Under the pieces are notes generated by a model that worked only from the letters and a program-made list of their open reading frames with translations, was not told the origin of the DNA and searched no databases. 43,292 bases of DNA, taken from NCBI GenBank assembly GCA_938010765.1, contig CALLVX010000081.1, positions 1 to 43,292 on the forward strand, written 5' to 3'. The translations under genes and the position numbers were made by a program. This stretch comes from an uncultured Flavobacteriaceae bacterium. GTDB lineage: Bacteria > Bacteroidota > Bacteroidia > Flavobacteriales > Flavobacteriaceae. Below are positions 16,242 through 23,675 of this stretch, one piece after another (within the stretch, counting starts at the first letter, position 1; every line of letters starts with the position of its first letter).

Positions 16242-17382
16242 AGTCTACCTGTCACATAACAACTTACTGTCTGCCTATGGTTTTGACTCCCTCGCCGCGA
16301 TCACCAAAATCAAGCAAGAGCGATCGAGCCTTCGGTTGATTGACGACCCAAACATTTTATCGAAAACCGTCTGCACCTCTCGAATTGTTACCGAAAAATT
16401 AAAAGAGGCCTTTGGCCTTTTAAACCCGAAGGAGTCCTACACTCGTTTAGAACAGTTACTGATCATCTCGCTCGAAAAAACCATCAAAGCTTCCGGGCTT
16501 CCGTTGAACGAACGGGTAGGCTTGCTTATTTCTACTACCAAAGGGAACATCGATGCCCTTGATACGCGGAACCCTTTTGACGAAGAACGGGCTTATTTGC
16601 ATGTTCTCGGTGAAAAAATCAAAACCTTTTTCGGTTTTCATCACGATGCCATGGTACTTTCAAACGCATGTGTTTCAGGAGTTTTAGCTATCGCTACGGC
16701 AAAACGCTTTATAGCACAAGGCACTTACGACCATGTATTTGTAGCGGGCGGAGACCTGGTTACGAAGTTTATCTTATCGGGTTTCAATGCCTTTCAAGCC
16801 TTAAGCGATGCTCCTTGCAAACCATATGATAAAAACCGCACAGGCATCAACATCGGTGAAGTAGGGGCTAGTATACTTATTACTAAAGACAGTGGTGCGC
16901 TAGCGAAAGAATCGGTGGTGTTATTGGGAGAAGCTTCTTGCAATGATGCCAACCATATTTCGGGGCCTTCCCGTACCGGCGAAGGTCTTTTTAGAAGTAT
17001 TGAGTCGGCAATGAAACAGGCGGATGTTTCGGCAGCGGAAATCGATACTATTTCTGCTCATGGCACTGCCACCATGTTCAATGACGAAATGGAATCGATC
17101 GCCTTTAACCGGGTCGGTTTGCAAGACACCCCTTTGAACAGCCTAAAAGGTTATTTTGGGCATACCTTGGGAGCATCGGGTCTTTTAGAGACCATCGTCG
17201 GTATGCATTCATTACATCAAAACACCCTATTTTGCTCCAAAGGATTTGAAGAACTCGGGGTCTCCGAACCCTTGAACGTAATCGATAAAACCACCCCAAA
17301 ACCGATTGATATATTTTTAAAGACCGCATCTGGTTTTGGTGGCTGCAATACGGCCGCCATCTTTAAAAAAGTAGCAGAGTAA
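16234..17382 (+). CDS. beta-ketoacyl-ACP synthase (active KS of first KS/partner pair)
   Basis: A 382-residue FabF-fold ketosynthase with an intact triad: Cys146 in S-N-A-C-V-S-G, a His in S-A-H-G-T-A-T and a His in F-G-H-T-L-G-A-S-G. The N terminus is shorter and more divergent than in housekeeping FabF. The next gene, overlapping by one base (TAATG), encodes a short KS-like protein without catalytic residues, and a carrier protein follows. This arrangement mirrors the KS plus chain-length-factor pair (ApeO with ApeC) of aryl polyene clusters, where the dead partner sets chain length. It probably carries out repeated elongation of the aryl polyene. Confidence 0.88.
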   Translation: MSKVYLSHNNLLSAYGFDSLAAITKIKQERSSLRLIDDPNILSKTVCTSRIVTEKLKEAFGLLNPKESYTRLEQLLIISLEKTIKASGLPLNERVGLLISTTKGNIDALDTRNPFDEERAYLHVLGEKIKTFFGFHHDAMVLSNACVSGVLAIATAKRFIAQGTYDHVFVAGGDLVTKFILSGFNAFQALSDAPCKPYDKNRTGINIGEVGASILITKDSGALAKESVVLLGEASCNDANHISGPSRTGEGLFRSIESAMKQADVSAAEIDTISAHGTATMFNDEMESIAFNRVGLQDTPLNSLKGYFGHTLGASGLLETIVGMHSLHQNTLFCSKGFEELGVSEPLNVIDKTTPKPIDIFLKTASGFGGCNTAAIFKKVAE

Positions 17383-17987
17383 TGGCAACTACACACTATA
17401 TAGAGCACTATTGCAGAATAACCGAGGGACGTATTTCAAAAAACGGCACCTTAGTTTTTGAAAGCGGGGAAACCGAGTTTTCAGACTTTATTAAATCGGC
17501 CTATAAGACGCTGAGGATTGATTATTCAAAGTTCTTTAAGATGGATTCTTTAAGTAAATTGGCCTTAGTCGCGGCCGACTTGCTATTGTTAGATGAACCC
17601 GAAAAAAATATGGCCCTGGTGTTTTCGAATAGGGCCAGCAGCCTTGATACCGATCGAAAACACCAACAAAGTATTCAAGATTCCGAGAGTTATTACCCGA
17701 GCCCAGCGGTCTTCGTGTACACCCTTCCCAACATCTGTTTAGGAGAAATCAGTATTAAACATCGTTTATTTTCAGAAAATGGCTTTTTCATATTTAACCG
17801 TTTCAAGGCCGGCAATTTGTTCGATTATGCCAACAGCTTACTCGCAATGCAAAAGGCAGAAAAAGTACTTTGTGGTTGGGTAGATTTCGACTGTGAAAAA
17901 TACGATGCCTTTTTGTACGTTGTAGCAAAGAATGGTACTTTTACCCATTCTAAAGAAAGAATAAACCAATTATACCAGACCCTATGA
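17382..17987 (+). CDS. short ketosynthase-like protein (ApeC-like, no active site)
   Basis: A 201-residue protein, about half the length of a ketosynthase. It has a recognisable KS-like core: a L-A-L-V-A-A-D-L-L-L helix, N-R-A-S-S-L-D-T-D, and the P-A-V-F-V-Y-T-L-P-N-I-C-L-G-E-I-S segment that in true KS enzymes leads to the active-site helix. No catalytic Cys context and neither catalytic His is present. I recall this as the ketoacyl-synthase N-terminal-like family of aryl polyene clusters (ApeC), where it pairs with an active KS as chain-length factor. It starts on the last base of the KS gene and overlaps the following carrier-protein gene by 4 bases. The short length is characteristic of the family, not a truncation. 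Confidence 0.75.
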   Translation: MATTHYIEHYCRITEGRISKNGTLVFESGETEFSDFIKSAYKTLRIDYSKFFKMDSLSKLALVAADLLLLDEPEKNMALVFSNRASSLDTDRKHQQSIQDSESYYPSPAVFVYTLPNICLGEISIKHRLFSENGFFIFNRFKAGNLFDYANSLLAMQKAEKVLCGWVDFDCEKYDAFLYVVAKNGTFTHSKERINQLYQTL

Positions 17988-18241
17988 CCGATTTGAAACT
18001 AGAATTGAAGGAAAAAATTATCGAGCAGCTAAACCTGGAAGATGTGTCTATAACCGAAATCGGTGATAACGATCCGCTTTTTGGGGAAGGCTTAGGATTG
18101 GATTCTATTGATGCTTTGGAACTCATCGTAATGTTAGATAAAGATTACGGCATCAAATTGGCCGACCCAAAAGAGGGAAAAAAAATCTTTGAATCGGTAG
18201 AGACCATGGCCACCTATATTACTTCTAAAAAGGCCAACTAA
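17984..18241 (+). CDS. acyl carrier protein (second)
   Basis: An 85-residue acidic protein with the phosphopantetheine site G-L-D-S-I-D (Ser41) and the usual four-helix pattern. The helix following the site (A-L-E-L-I-V-M-L) is typical. It overlaps the ApeC-like gene by 4 bases and is probably the carrier used by that KS pair. It differs clearly from the first ACP (8043), suggesting the two serve different chains or steps, for example starter loading versus elongation. It closes a block of overlapping genes; the next gene lies 159 bases away. Confidence 0.9.
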   Translation: MTDLKLELKEKIIEQLNLEDVSITEIGDNDPLFGEGLGLDSIDALELIVMLDKDYGIKLADPKEGKKIFESVETMATYITSKKAN

Positions 18242-18335
18242 TCAAAACGCTTCTTTTAAACTTTCCAAGTATACATCTACAATATAAAATTTCTTGTTAA
18301 AAGCAACCCTTATCGACAAAAGGGCATCACTAAAA

Positions 18336-18368
18336 TTTATCTAGAAAGATAGGATCTTCGTATTTTCG
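18336..18368 (+). promoter_or_regulatory. candidate internal promoter
   Basis: TTTA (18336-18339) and TATTTTCG (18361-18368, one mismatch to TAnnTTTG) are 21 bases apart in the 159-base gap before the ketosynthase at 18401. The gap is the longest inside the plus-strand block, which fits a secondary promoter. Transcription would start next to the palindrome at 18372-18387. Confidence 0.3.
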
Positions 18369-18371
18369 CAG

Positions 18372-18387
18372 CTGAAAACTTTTTCAG
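18372..18387. promoter_or_regulatory. perfect palindrome ahead of ketosynthase gene
   Basis: CTGAAAA-CT-TTTTCAG is a 7-base perfect inverted repeat with a 2-base centre. It lies 13 bases before the ATG at 18401 and just after the candidate -7 box. The short centre suits a dimeric repressor site better than an RNA hairpin. No bound regulator can be named. Confidence 0.4.
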
Positions 18388-18400
18388 TTTCAAACGTGCT

Positions 18401-19600
18401 ATGGGAAAAGGTATTGCAATTACGGGAATGGGTGTTATCTCGGCCATTGGAAACAATGTTGAAGAGAACTATCGATCGCTTGTATCCAACACCATAGGAA
18501 TTACCAAAATCTCCCATATCGATACCGTTCATAAAAACGATATAATGGTGGGTGAGGTTTCGGCCACCAACTCTGAATTGGAAGCACAACTTGGCCTGTC
18601 ACCCGATAGTTGGTCAAGAACATCACTTTTGGCGGTTATTGCGGCCAAAGAAGCCATTGCCAATGCGGGTATCGAAGACATCAATGCTTTTAAAACCGGG
18701 CTGATTTCAGGAACCACCGTTGGGGGAATGGACAAATCGGAACAATATTTCTACGAATACTTTGAAAATGACAAAACTTGGCATCATATCAATGGTCTGC
18801 ATGCAGGTGATTCCACACAAAAAATAGCTACTGAACTTGGCATGGAGGCAAGTTTTACCACCACTATTAGCACTGCTTGTTCTTCAGCGGCCAATGCGAT
18901 AATGCTTGGAGCGCGAATGATCAAATCGGGCCGATTGGATCGGGTAATAGTCGGGGGAGCAGATTGCTTGTCCAAATTTACCATCAACGGTTTTAAAACC
19001 TTGATGATATTGTCAGATACCTATAATACACCCTTCGATGACGATAGAAAAGGGTTGAATTTGGGAGAATCGGCCGCCTATTTGGTGCTCGAATCGGATG
19101 CTGTTGTCGCAAAAGAAAACAAAAAAGTATTAGGTTATGTAAAGGGTTACGGGAATGCGAATGATGCATTTCACCAAACCGCCTCCTCGGATCATGGAGA
19201 TGGTGCCGTACTGGCCATGAAGCAGGCATTAAAAGTAGCCGGGCTTTCAACAGATGCAGTCGATTATATAAATGCCCATGGTACGGCCACCCCGAACAAC
19301 GACCTTTCTGAAGGCCGGGCCATGGTGCGGGTTTTTGACGGCAAAGTTCCCGAATTTAGCTCTACCAAGGCCTTTACCGGGCACACTTTGGCAACTGCGG
19401 GCGCCATTGAAGCAGTGTATTCGGTACTTGCCCTTCAAAACAATGTCATTTACCCTAACCTTAATTTTAAAACTCCGATGCAAGAGTTTGATTTGTTACC
19501 GCAAACGGAACTGAAACAGAAAGAGTTACAGGTAGTACTGTCCAATTCTTTTGGTTTTGGTGGTAATTGCACGACCTTATTATTTTCAAAACAGGCATGA
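18401..19600 (+). CDS. beta-ketoacyl-ACP synthase (active KS of second KS/CLF pair)
   Basis: A 399-residue FabF-like ketosynthase with the full catalytic set: Cys160 in I-S-T-A-C-S-S-A, a His in N-A-H-G-T-A-T and a His in F-T-G-H-T-L. The N terminus G-I-A-I-T-G-M-G-V-I-S-A-I-G is canonical. The next gene overlaps by 4 bases and encodes a full-length ketosynthase homologue lacking the cysteine, so the two form a classical KS-CLF type II pair. It follows a candidate promoter and palindrome. It may build the alkyl chains of the resorcinol half or part of the polyene; the sequence alone cannot decide. Confidence 0.9.
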   Translation: MGKGIAITGMGVISAIGNNVEENYRSLVSNTIGITKISHIDTVHKNDIMVGEVSATNSELEAQLGLSPDSWSRTSLLAVIAAKEAIANAGIEDINAFKTGLISGTTVGGMDKSEQYFYEYFENDKTWHHINGLHAGDSTQKIATELGMEASFTTTISTACSSAANAIMLGARMIKSGRLDRVIVGGADCLSKFTINGFKTLMILSDTYNTPFDDDRKGLNLGESAAYLVLESDAVVAKENKKVLGYVKGYGNANDAFHQTASSDHGDGAVLAMKQALKVAGLSTDAVDYINAHGTATPNNDLSEGRAMVRVFDGKVPEFSSTKAFTGHTLATAGAIEAVYSVLALQNNVIYPNLNFKTPMQEFDLLPQTELKQKELQVVLSNSFGFGGNCTTLLFSKQA

Positions 19601-20664
19601 CAAAGCGGGTTTATATAAATAGCGTTGGTTCGGTTTCTGCTCAAAAAACATTTGAGAATGATTCGTTTTTAGACGAAATCACGGTACATTACGACACTAC
19701 GATCAGTGTAATAAGCCCTAATTACAAAGATTATATCCCACCAGCAGCAGCCAGAAGAATGGCCAAGGGCATTAAGATGAGTACGGTAAGTTCTAAGACT
19801 GCTTTGGACGAGGCCGGCCTGGAAAACGTTGATGCTATAATCGTTGGAACGGGGCTTGGCTGTATCGACGACTCAGAAAAATTCATTAGTGCCATTATCG
19901 ACAACAAAGAGCAATTCCTTACCCCAACGAGATTCATTCAGTCATCGCACAATTCGGTATCTGGACAAATTGCCCTCGGCATTGGTTGCAAAGGTTACAA
20001 TTACTCCTATGTGCACTCGGCAGCCTCTTTTGAGTCTTGCTTGATCGATGCCATGATGCAAATTCAGTTGGAGGAGGCAAAGAACATATTGGTGGGCGGG
20101 GTCGACGAACTCGTAGCACATCATGTAGATACCCATCGTTTAATCGATCACATTAAAAAAACACCGGTAGAAAGCAGCAAGTTATTGACATCCAAAACGG
20201 CAGGTTGTGTCATGGCGGAAGGGGCTCACTTTTTTGTTTTATCCGAAAAAAAACAAGCTTCGACCTATGCCGAATTAATCGGAGTACGTACCTATAACAC
20301 CCTATCAAAAGAACAGTTGGCGCAGACCGTTACCGAATTTCTAAGGGAACATGAACTCAACTCGGACGCTATTGATTTGGTTGTTTTAGGATATAATGGT
20401 GATGTAAACTTCGATGCTTATTACGACCTTCTTACCCAAGATATGTTCTTAAATACGGCCCAAGCCTATTACAAACATTTATCGGGTGAATATGATACCG
20501 CCAGTGGTTTCGGTTTTTGGCTGGCCTCAAAGGTTGCGCGGACAAATACCCTTCCGGCAGCAGCGCGATTAAATCAAATAACAACTGCTACGCCAAGAAC
20601 CATTTTATTGTACAATCAGTACCGCGGGGAATACCATAGCCTCGTATTATTGCGACAATGTTAA
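19597..20664 (+). CDS. chain-length-factor-like ketosynthase homologue (active Cys replaced by Ala)
   Basis: A 355-residue KS-fold protein starting at the ATG at 19597 that overlaps the preceding TGA; an upstream in-frame ATG at 19567 lies inside the KS gene and is not preferred. At the active-site position it reads V-H-S-A-A-S-F, with Ala143 where the partner has Cys160, and the catalytic His motifs are also absent. The fold is preserved (R-M-A-K-G-I-K-M, V-G-T-G-L-G, S-S-H-N-S-V-S-G-Q-I-A, Y-D-T-A-S-G-F-G). Loss of the cysteine with intact fold is the signature of chain-length factors. It should dimerise with the 18401 ketosynthase and shape the product tunnel. The last 7 bases overlap the deacetylase gene. 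Confidence 0.82.
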   Translation: MTKRVYINSVGSVSAQKTFENDSFLDEITVHYDTTISVISPNYKDYIPPAAARRMAKGIKMSTVSSKTALDEAGLENVDAIIVGTGLGCIDDSEKFISAIIDNKEQFLTPTRFIQSSHNSVSGQIALGIGCKGYNYSYVHSAASFESCLIDAMMQIQLEEAKNILVGGVDELVAHHVDTHRLIDHIKKTPVESSKLLTSKTAGCVMAEGAHFFVLSEKKQASTYAELIGVRTYNTLSKEQLAQTVTEFLREHELNSDAIDLVVLGYNGDVNFDAYYDLLTQDMFLNTAQAYYKHLSGEYDTASGFGFWLASKVARTNTLPAAARLNQITTATPRTILLYNQYRGEYHSLVLLRQC

Positions 20665-21434
20665 AACGACCGTTTATAAACTTGACCGCCCTGGTCCTAT
20701 TTGCGTTACTTCTAATAGCAAGTTACTTTGTTTCCATTTCCTGGTGGTTACTCGGATCCGTTCCTTTTGTGTGGTTTTGGATAACGCTCTGCGGTTCCTT
20801 TTTGATTCGTTGGGACTATCACTTTCCGTCGCTTCATTCCAACAAGGATATTACTGAAAATAAAATAGCAATCACCTTTGATGATGGCCCCAATGAAACC
20901 TTTACTCCTAAAGTGCTAAAACTCCTGCATGACTATAACGCAAAAGCCACTTTTTTTTGTATTGGTCAACAAGTAGAAAAACATCCTGAAATACTAAAGA
21001 AAATTATTGATGCCGGGCATAGCATTGGGAACCATACCTACACACATTCAAAAGCGTTTGGCTTTTTCTCACTTAACAAGGTACTCGATGAACTAAAGAA
21101 AAGTAATGAACTGATCAAAAGCCTTACCGGATTGGAAATGAAGCTTTACCGCCCCTGTTTTGCAGTAACCAACCCAAAAATCGAAAAGGCCGTCAAAATC
21201 CTAAAACTATATTCTATCGGGTGGAACGTTCGTTCACTCGACACCACTCCCCGGCCCGCACCAATGGTCTTAAAACGCATTACCTCTAAGCTCTCTAAGG
21301 GAGATGTTGTACTATTGCACGATACGAGCGACAAAACCGTCGCCGTTTTGGAACAGTTATTGTTATTTTTACAGGAGAAACAGCTGCAATCGGTCCCCGT
21401 GGATCAATTGTTGAACATTCAGCCGTATGCTTAA
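20658..21434 (+). CDS. polysaccharide deacetylase (NodB-type) family protein, membrane-anchored
   Basis: A 258-residue protein with one or two hydrophobic segments (about residues 8-50) followed by a NodB homology domain. Motif 1 is T-F-D-D-G-P (Asp75, Asp76) and the metal-binding His pair is H-T-Y-T-H (His126, His130). The C-terminal R-P-C-F and L-L-H-D segments fit later NodB motifs. Family members remove N-acetyl groups from chitin-like or peptidoglycan sugars at the cell surface; relatives act on other amides. It is embedded between the KS/CLF pair and the LolA-like gene with overlaps on both sides. The role in pigment formation is unclear: it may act on a periplasmic intermediate or the wall at the export site. 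Confidence 0.85.
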   Translation: MLKRPFINLTALVLFALLLIASYFVSISWWLLGSVPFVWFWITLCGSFLIRWDYHFPSLHSNKDITENKIAITFDDGPNETFTPKVLKLLHDYNAKATFFCIGQQVEKHPEILKKIIDAGHSIGNHTYTHSKAFGFFSLNKVLDELKKSNELIKSLTGLEMKLYRPCFAVTNPKIEKAVKILKLYSIGWNVRSLDTTPRPAPMVLKRITSKLSKGDVVLLHDTSDKTVAVLEQLLLFLQEKQLQSVPVDQLLNIQPYA

Positions 21435-22092
21435 ACGAATTTTTTCCTTTTTACCTATTCGCCCAGAAGGTATACTTACTTTCAATCTCCTATGCTATTT
21501 ATTTTTTTCAGGAACGGCATTTGCACAAGTTAAAATGAGTACTGCGGAAGCGACCGCTCTTCGAACCAAAGTAAAGGCACAGGCAAAGATTACAACGACC
21601 GTTAGTAGTGATTTTACGCAATACAAGCACCTCGATTTTCTCTCAAACGATATTGAATCAAAAGGTACATTGGCGTTTAAGGCACCAGACATCGTTAAAT
21701 GGGAATATACAACCCCTTTTTCTTACGCCGTGCTCTTCAAGGACGAGAAACTATTCATTAACGATAATGGCGCCAAGAGTGATATGGACCTTGGTAGCAA
21801 CAAGGTTTTCAAACAACTAAATCAGTTGATAACAGCCAGTATTCGAGGAGACATGTTCGATGATACCGCCTTTGAAATAAACTATTTCATAAAAGAGGAT
21901 AACAGTCTAGTACATTTTATGCCAAAAGATGAGCAATTCGCAACGTTCATCAAGGCATTTCATATAAGCTTTAACGCCGTGGGGGAAGTCGAGGAAGTAA
22001 AGATGATCGAACCATCGGACGATTATACCCAAATCATCTTTAGCAATAGAACCCTGAACCAACCCCTACCCGATGCGGTTTTTTCTCATTAG
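21427..22092 (+). CDS. LolA-like outer-membrane lipoprotein carrier protein
   Basis: A 221-residue protein with an N-terminal signal sequence (hydrophobic residues about 20-34, cleavage near T-A-F-A-Q). It is followed by a LolA-like domain: T-V-S-S-D-F-T-Q-Y-K, then G-T-L-A-F-K-A-P-D-I-V-K-W-E-Y and L-F-I-N-D-N-G-A-K-S. LolA ferries lipoproteins across the periplasm, and LolA-like proteins in aryl polyene and flexirubin clusters are thought to carry the hydrophobic pigment to the outer membrane. It overlaps the deacetylase gene by 8 bases and the lipoprotein gene by 20 bases, which places it in a periplasmic transport module with the lipoprotein and MMPL exporter. Confidence 0.85.
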   Translation: MLKRIFSFLPIRPEGILTFNLLCYLFFSGTAFAQVKMSTAEATALRTKVKAQAKITTTVSSDFTQYKHLDFLSNDIESKGTLAFKAPDIVKWEYTTPFSYAVLFKDEKLFINDNGAKSDMDLGSNKVFKQLNQLITASIRGDMFDDTAFEINYFIKEDNSLVHFMPKDEQFATFIKAFHISFNAVGEVEEVKMIEPSDDYTQIIFSNRTLNQPLPDAVFSH

Positions 22093-22684
22093 TCTGGTTT
22101 TTTTATTGGTAGGATGCGCTTCCTATCCAAAAAAAAACGGATTTGTAAGAGTCGAAGATTCGGATCGGCCGATCCAAAATCCTTATTTTTCAGATACTTT
22201 GGTCGATTACATTTACAAGGCAAAAATAGATGTATTCGATAAATCCTTTGGCGGTATTTTAGTCCTAAAAAAACTAGGGCCGGCATCACATCGCATTGCA
22301 TTTACAACAGAGATGGGCAATACTCTATTCGATTTTTCTTTTTTAAATGACGGCTTTAAAGTAAATAGAATTTTAAAGGAGCTTGATCGCAAGATCCTGA
22401 TCAACATTCTTCGAAAAGATTTTACGGCTCTCATAAGGGAACAAAACTCTATTCTAGAACAATACCAAAAAGAAAGTGAAAGCCTAAAAAAGGCAACGAT
22501 TTTAGGCAAAGAACATTATTACCTGTATCAAAACAATCGGTTGGCACAAATTGTAAGAATAGGAAAAGGCACGCCAAAAGTAGTTTTTCTGTTTTTCGAA
22601 ATAAATGATAACATTGCACAGCAGATTAAGATTACACACTATAACTTCAAACTGACCATAGCGCTTAAGGCTATTATAGACTAA
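22073..22684 (+). CDS. lipoprotein of unknown function in pigment transport module
   Basis: A 203-residue protein with a lipoprotein signal peptide ending in the lipobox L-V-G-C (Cys15), so it is anchored to a membrane, probably the outer one. The rest has alternating hydrophobic residues suggesting a beta-rich, LolB-like domain, but I see no decisive motif. It overlaps the LolA-like gene by 20 bases, the longest overlap in the cluster, implying coupled translation. A LolB-like acceptor role, receiving the cargo from the LolA-like protein, is an inference from position and lipidation. Confidence 0.75.
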   Translation: MRFFLISLVFLLVGCASYPKKNGFVRVEDSDRPIQNPYFSDTLVDYIYKAKIDVFDKSFGGILVLKKLGPASHRIAFTTEMGNTLFDFSFLNDGFKVNRILKELDRKILINILRKDFTALIREQNSILEQYQKESESLKKATILGKEHYYLYQNNRLAQIVRIGKGTPKVVFLFFEINDNIAQQIKITHYNFKLTIALKAIID

Positions 22685-22697
22685 AATATTGCAAACT

Positions 22698-23066
22698 ATG
22701 CTAATAGAAGGACTGTACTCCATCATCAATTTTGAGCAAGACGCCCATAACGTGACCGTATTGGTAAAGTTGCACAAAGAACATGAGGTGTTCAAAGGGC
22801 ATTTTCCAGGAAACCCAGTAATGCCGGGAGTGTGTATGATTCAAATGATCAAGGAACTTACAGAGCAAGCAACAGGAAAAGAGCTGTTTTTATCGGTCGC
22901 TTCGAACATTAAGTTCATGGCCATCATCAATCCTGAACAAAATGACACCATTCGGCTAACCTTGGCGATTTCAGAAGAGGAAGAATTGATAAAAGTAAAG
23001 AACACTGTAAGTTTTGAGGATACACTGGCACTAAAGTTAAGTGCATCCTTTAAAATCCTAAGCTGA
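22698..23066 (+). CDS. FabA/FabZ-like hotdog dehydratase with acid replaced by Gln (ApeI-like)
   Basis: A 122-residue hotdog protein from the ATG at 22698 (a TTG at 22689 adds three residues). It has the G-H-F-P-G-N-P-V-M-P-G segment with the catalytic His35, but the Asp/Glu that normally follows 14 residues later is Gln49 (V-C-M-I-Q-M-I). The fold is the same as 3-hydroxyacyl-ACP dehydratases. Loss of the acid suggests a heterodimer partner, a thioester-binding protein or altered chemistry. It resembles ApeI-type proteins of aryl polyene clusters. It lies 13 bases after the lipoprotein gene and 2 bases before the next gene. Confidence 0.75.
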   Translation: MLIEGLYSIINFEQDAHNVTVLVKLHKEHEVFKGHFPGNPVMPGVCMIQMIKELTEQATGKELFLSVASNIKFMAIINPEQNDTIRLTLAISEEEELIKVKNTVSFEDTLALKLSASFKILS

Positions 23067-23068
23067 TT

Positions 23069-23566
23069 ATGAAAAGTATCCTTTTTTTCCTAGTATTTGT
23101 TGGCGCTACCTTCCTGGTTTCCAATATCTCACAGGTACGTCAACAATACCGCGAAGCATCTACCGATGCCGAAAAGACAAAACAATTGTATCAAGACCTT
23201 GCGTCGGTAACCAAGGAAAGTGATGACCTACTGGTGGCTTATAAGGGCGCTGCAACTACTTTAATGGCAAAATACGCCAAGACCATCAAGGAAAAGAAAG
23301 CCTTTTTTAGGGAAGGGGTCGATTATCTTGAGTATGCCGTAGCGAAAGCTCCGAACAATGTAGAAATACGCTACTTACGACTTAGCGTAAAGGAAAATGC
23401 CCCCCGTATTACAGGTTATAAAAAACACATGGATAAAGACAAAACCTATATACTCGACCATCTTTCAGAAGTTAAGAACAAGGAGTCTAAAAAATACATA
23501 CAAGGGTATGTTTCACAGTCCGATGTTTTTGATGCCGATGAGAAGCGATCTGTTTCGCAACAGTGA
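23069..23566 (+). CDS. exported protein of unknown function in pigment cluster
   Basis: A 165-residue protein with an N-terminal hydrophobic signal segment (residues 3-19), so it is exported or membrane-tethered. The mature part is helical and rich in Lys, with a segment around residues 85-120 (E-Y-A-V-A-K-A-P-N-N-V-E-I-R-Y-L-R) that looks like a single TPR-like helix pair. No family name can be given. It is two bases after the ApeI-like gene and about 110 bases before the glycosyltransferase start, within the periplasmic transport part of the cluster. Confidence 0.75.
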   Translation: MKSILFFLVFVGATFLVSNISQVRQQYREASTDAEKTKQLYQDLASVTKESDDLLVAYKGAATTLMAKYAKTIKEKKAFFREGVDYLEYAVAKAPNNVEIRYLRLSVKENAPRITGYKKHMDKDKTYILDHLSEVKNKESKKYIQGYVSQSDVFDADEKRSVSQQ

Positions 23567-23675
23567 TTTTCATTGGGACGGTAATACGTATATTTGTTTT
23601 AAATAGAAAGCTTCTTAGAAAGCGAATCCGAACCTAAACATCGTGCTTACCAACACCCCTATCATCCAAGAAACC

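Noticed and set aside
17382..17987. Ketosynthase gene broken by a frameshift
   Set aside because: The short length ends cleanly in a 4-base overlap with the next gene, no remaining KS part is found in other frames downstream, and short KS-like partners are known in aryl polyene clusters.
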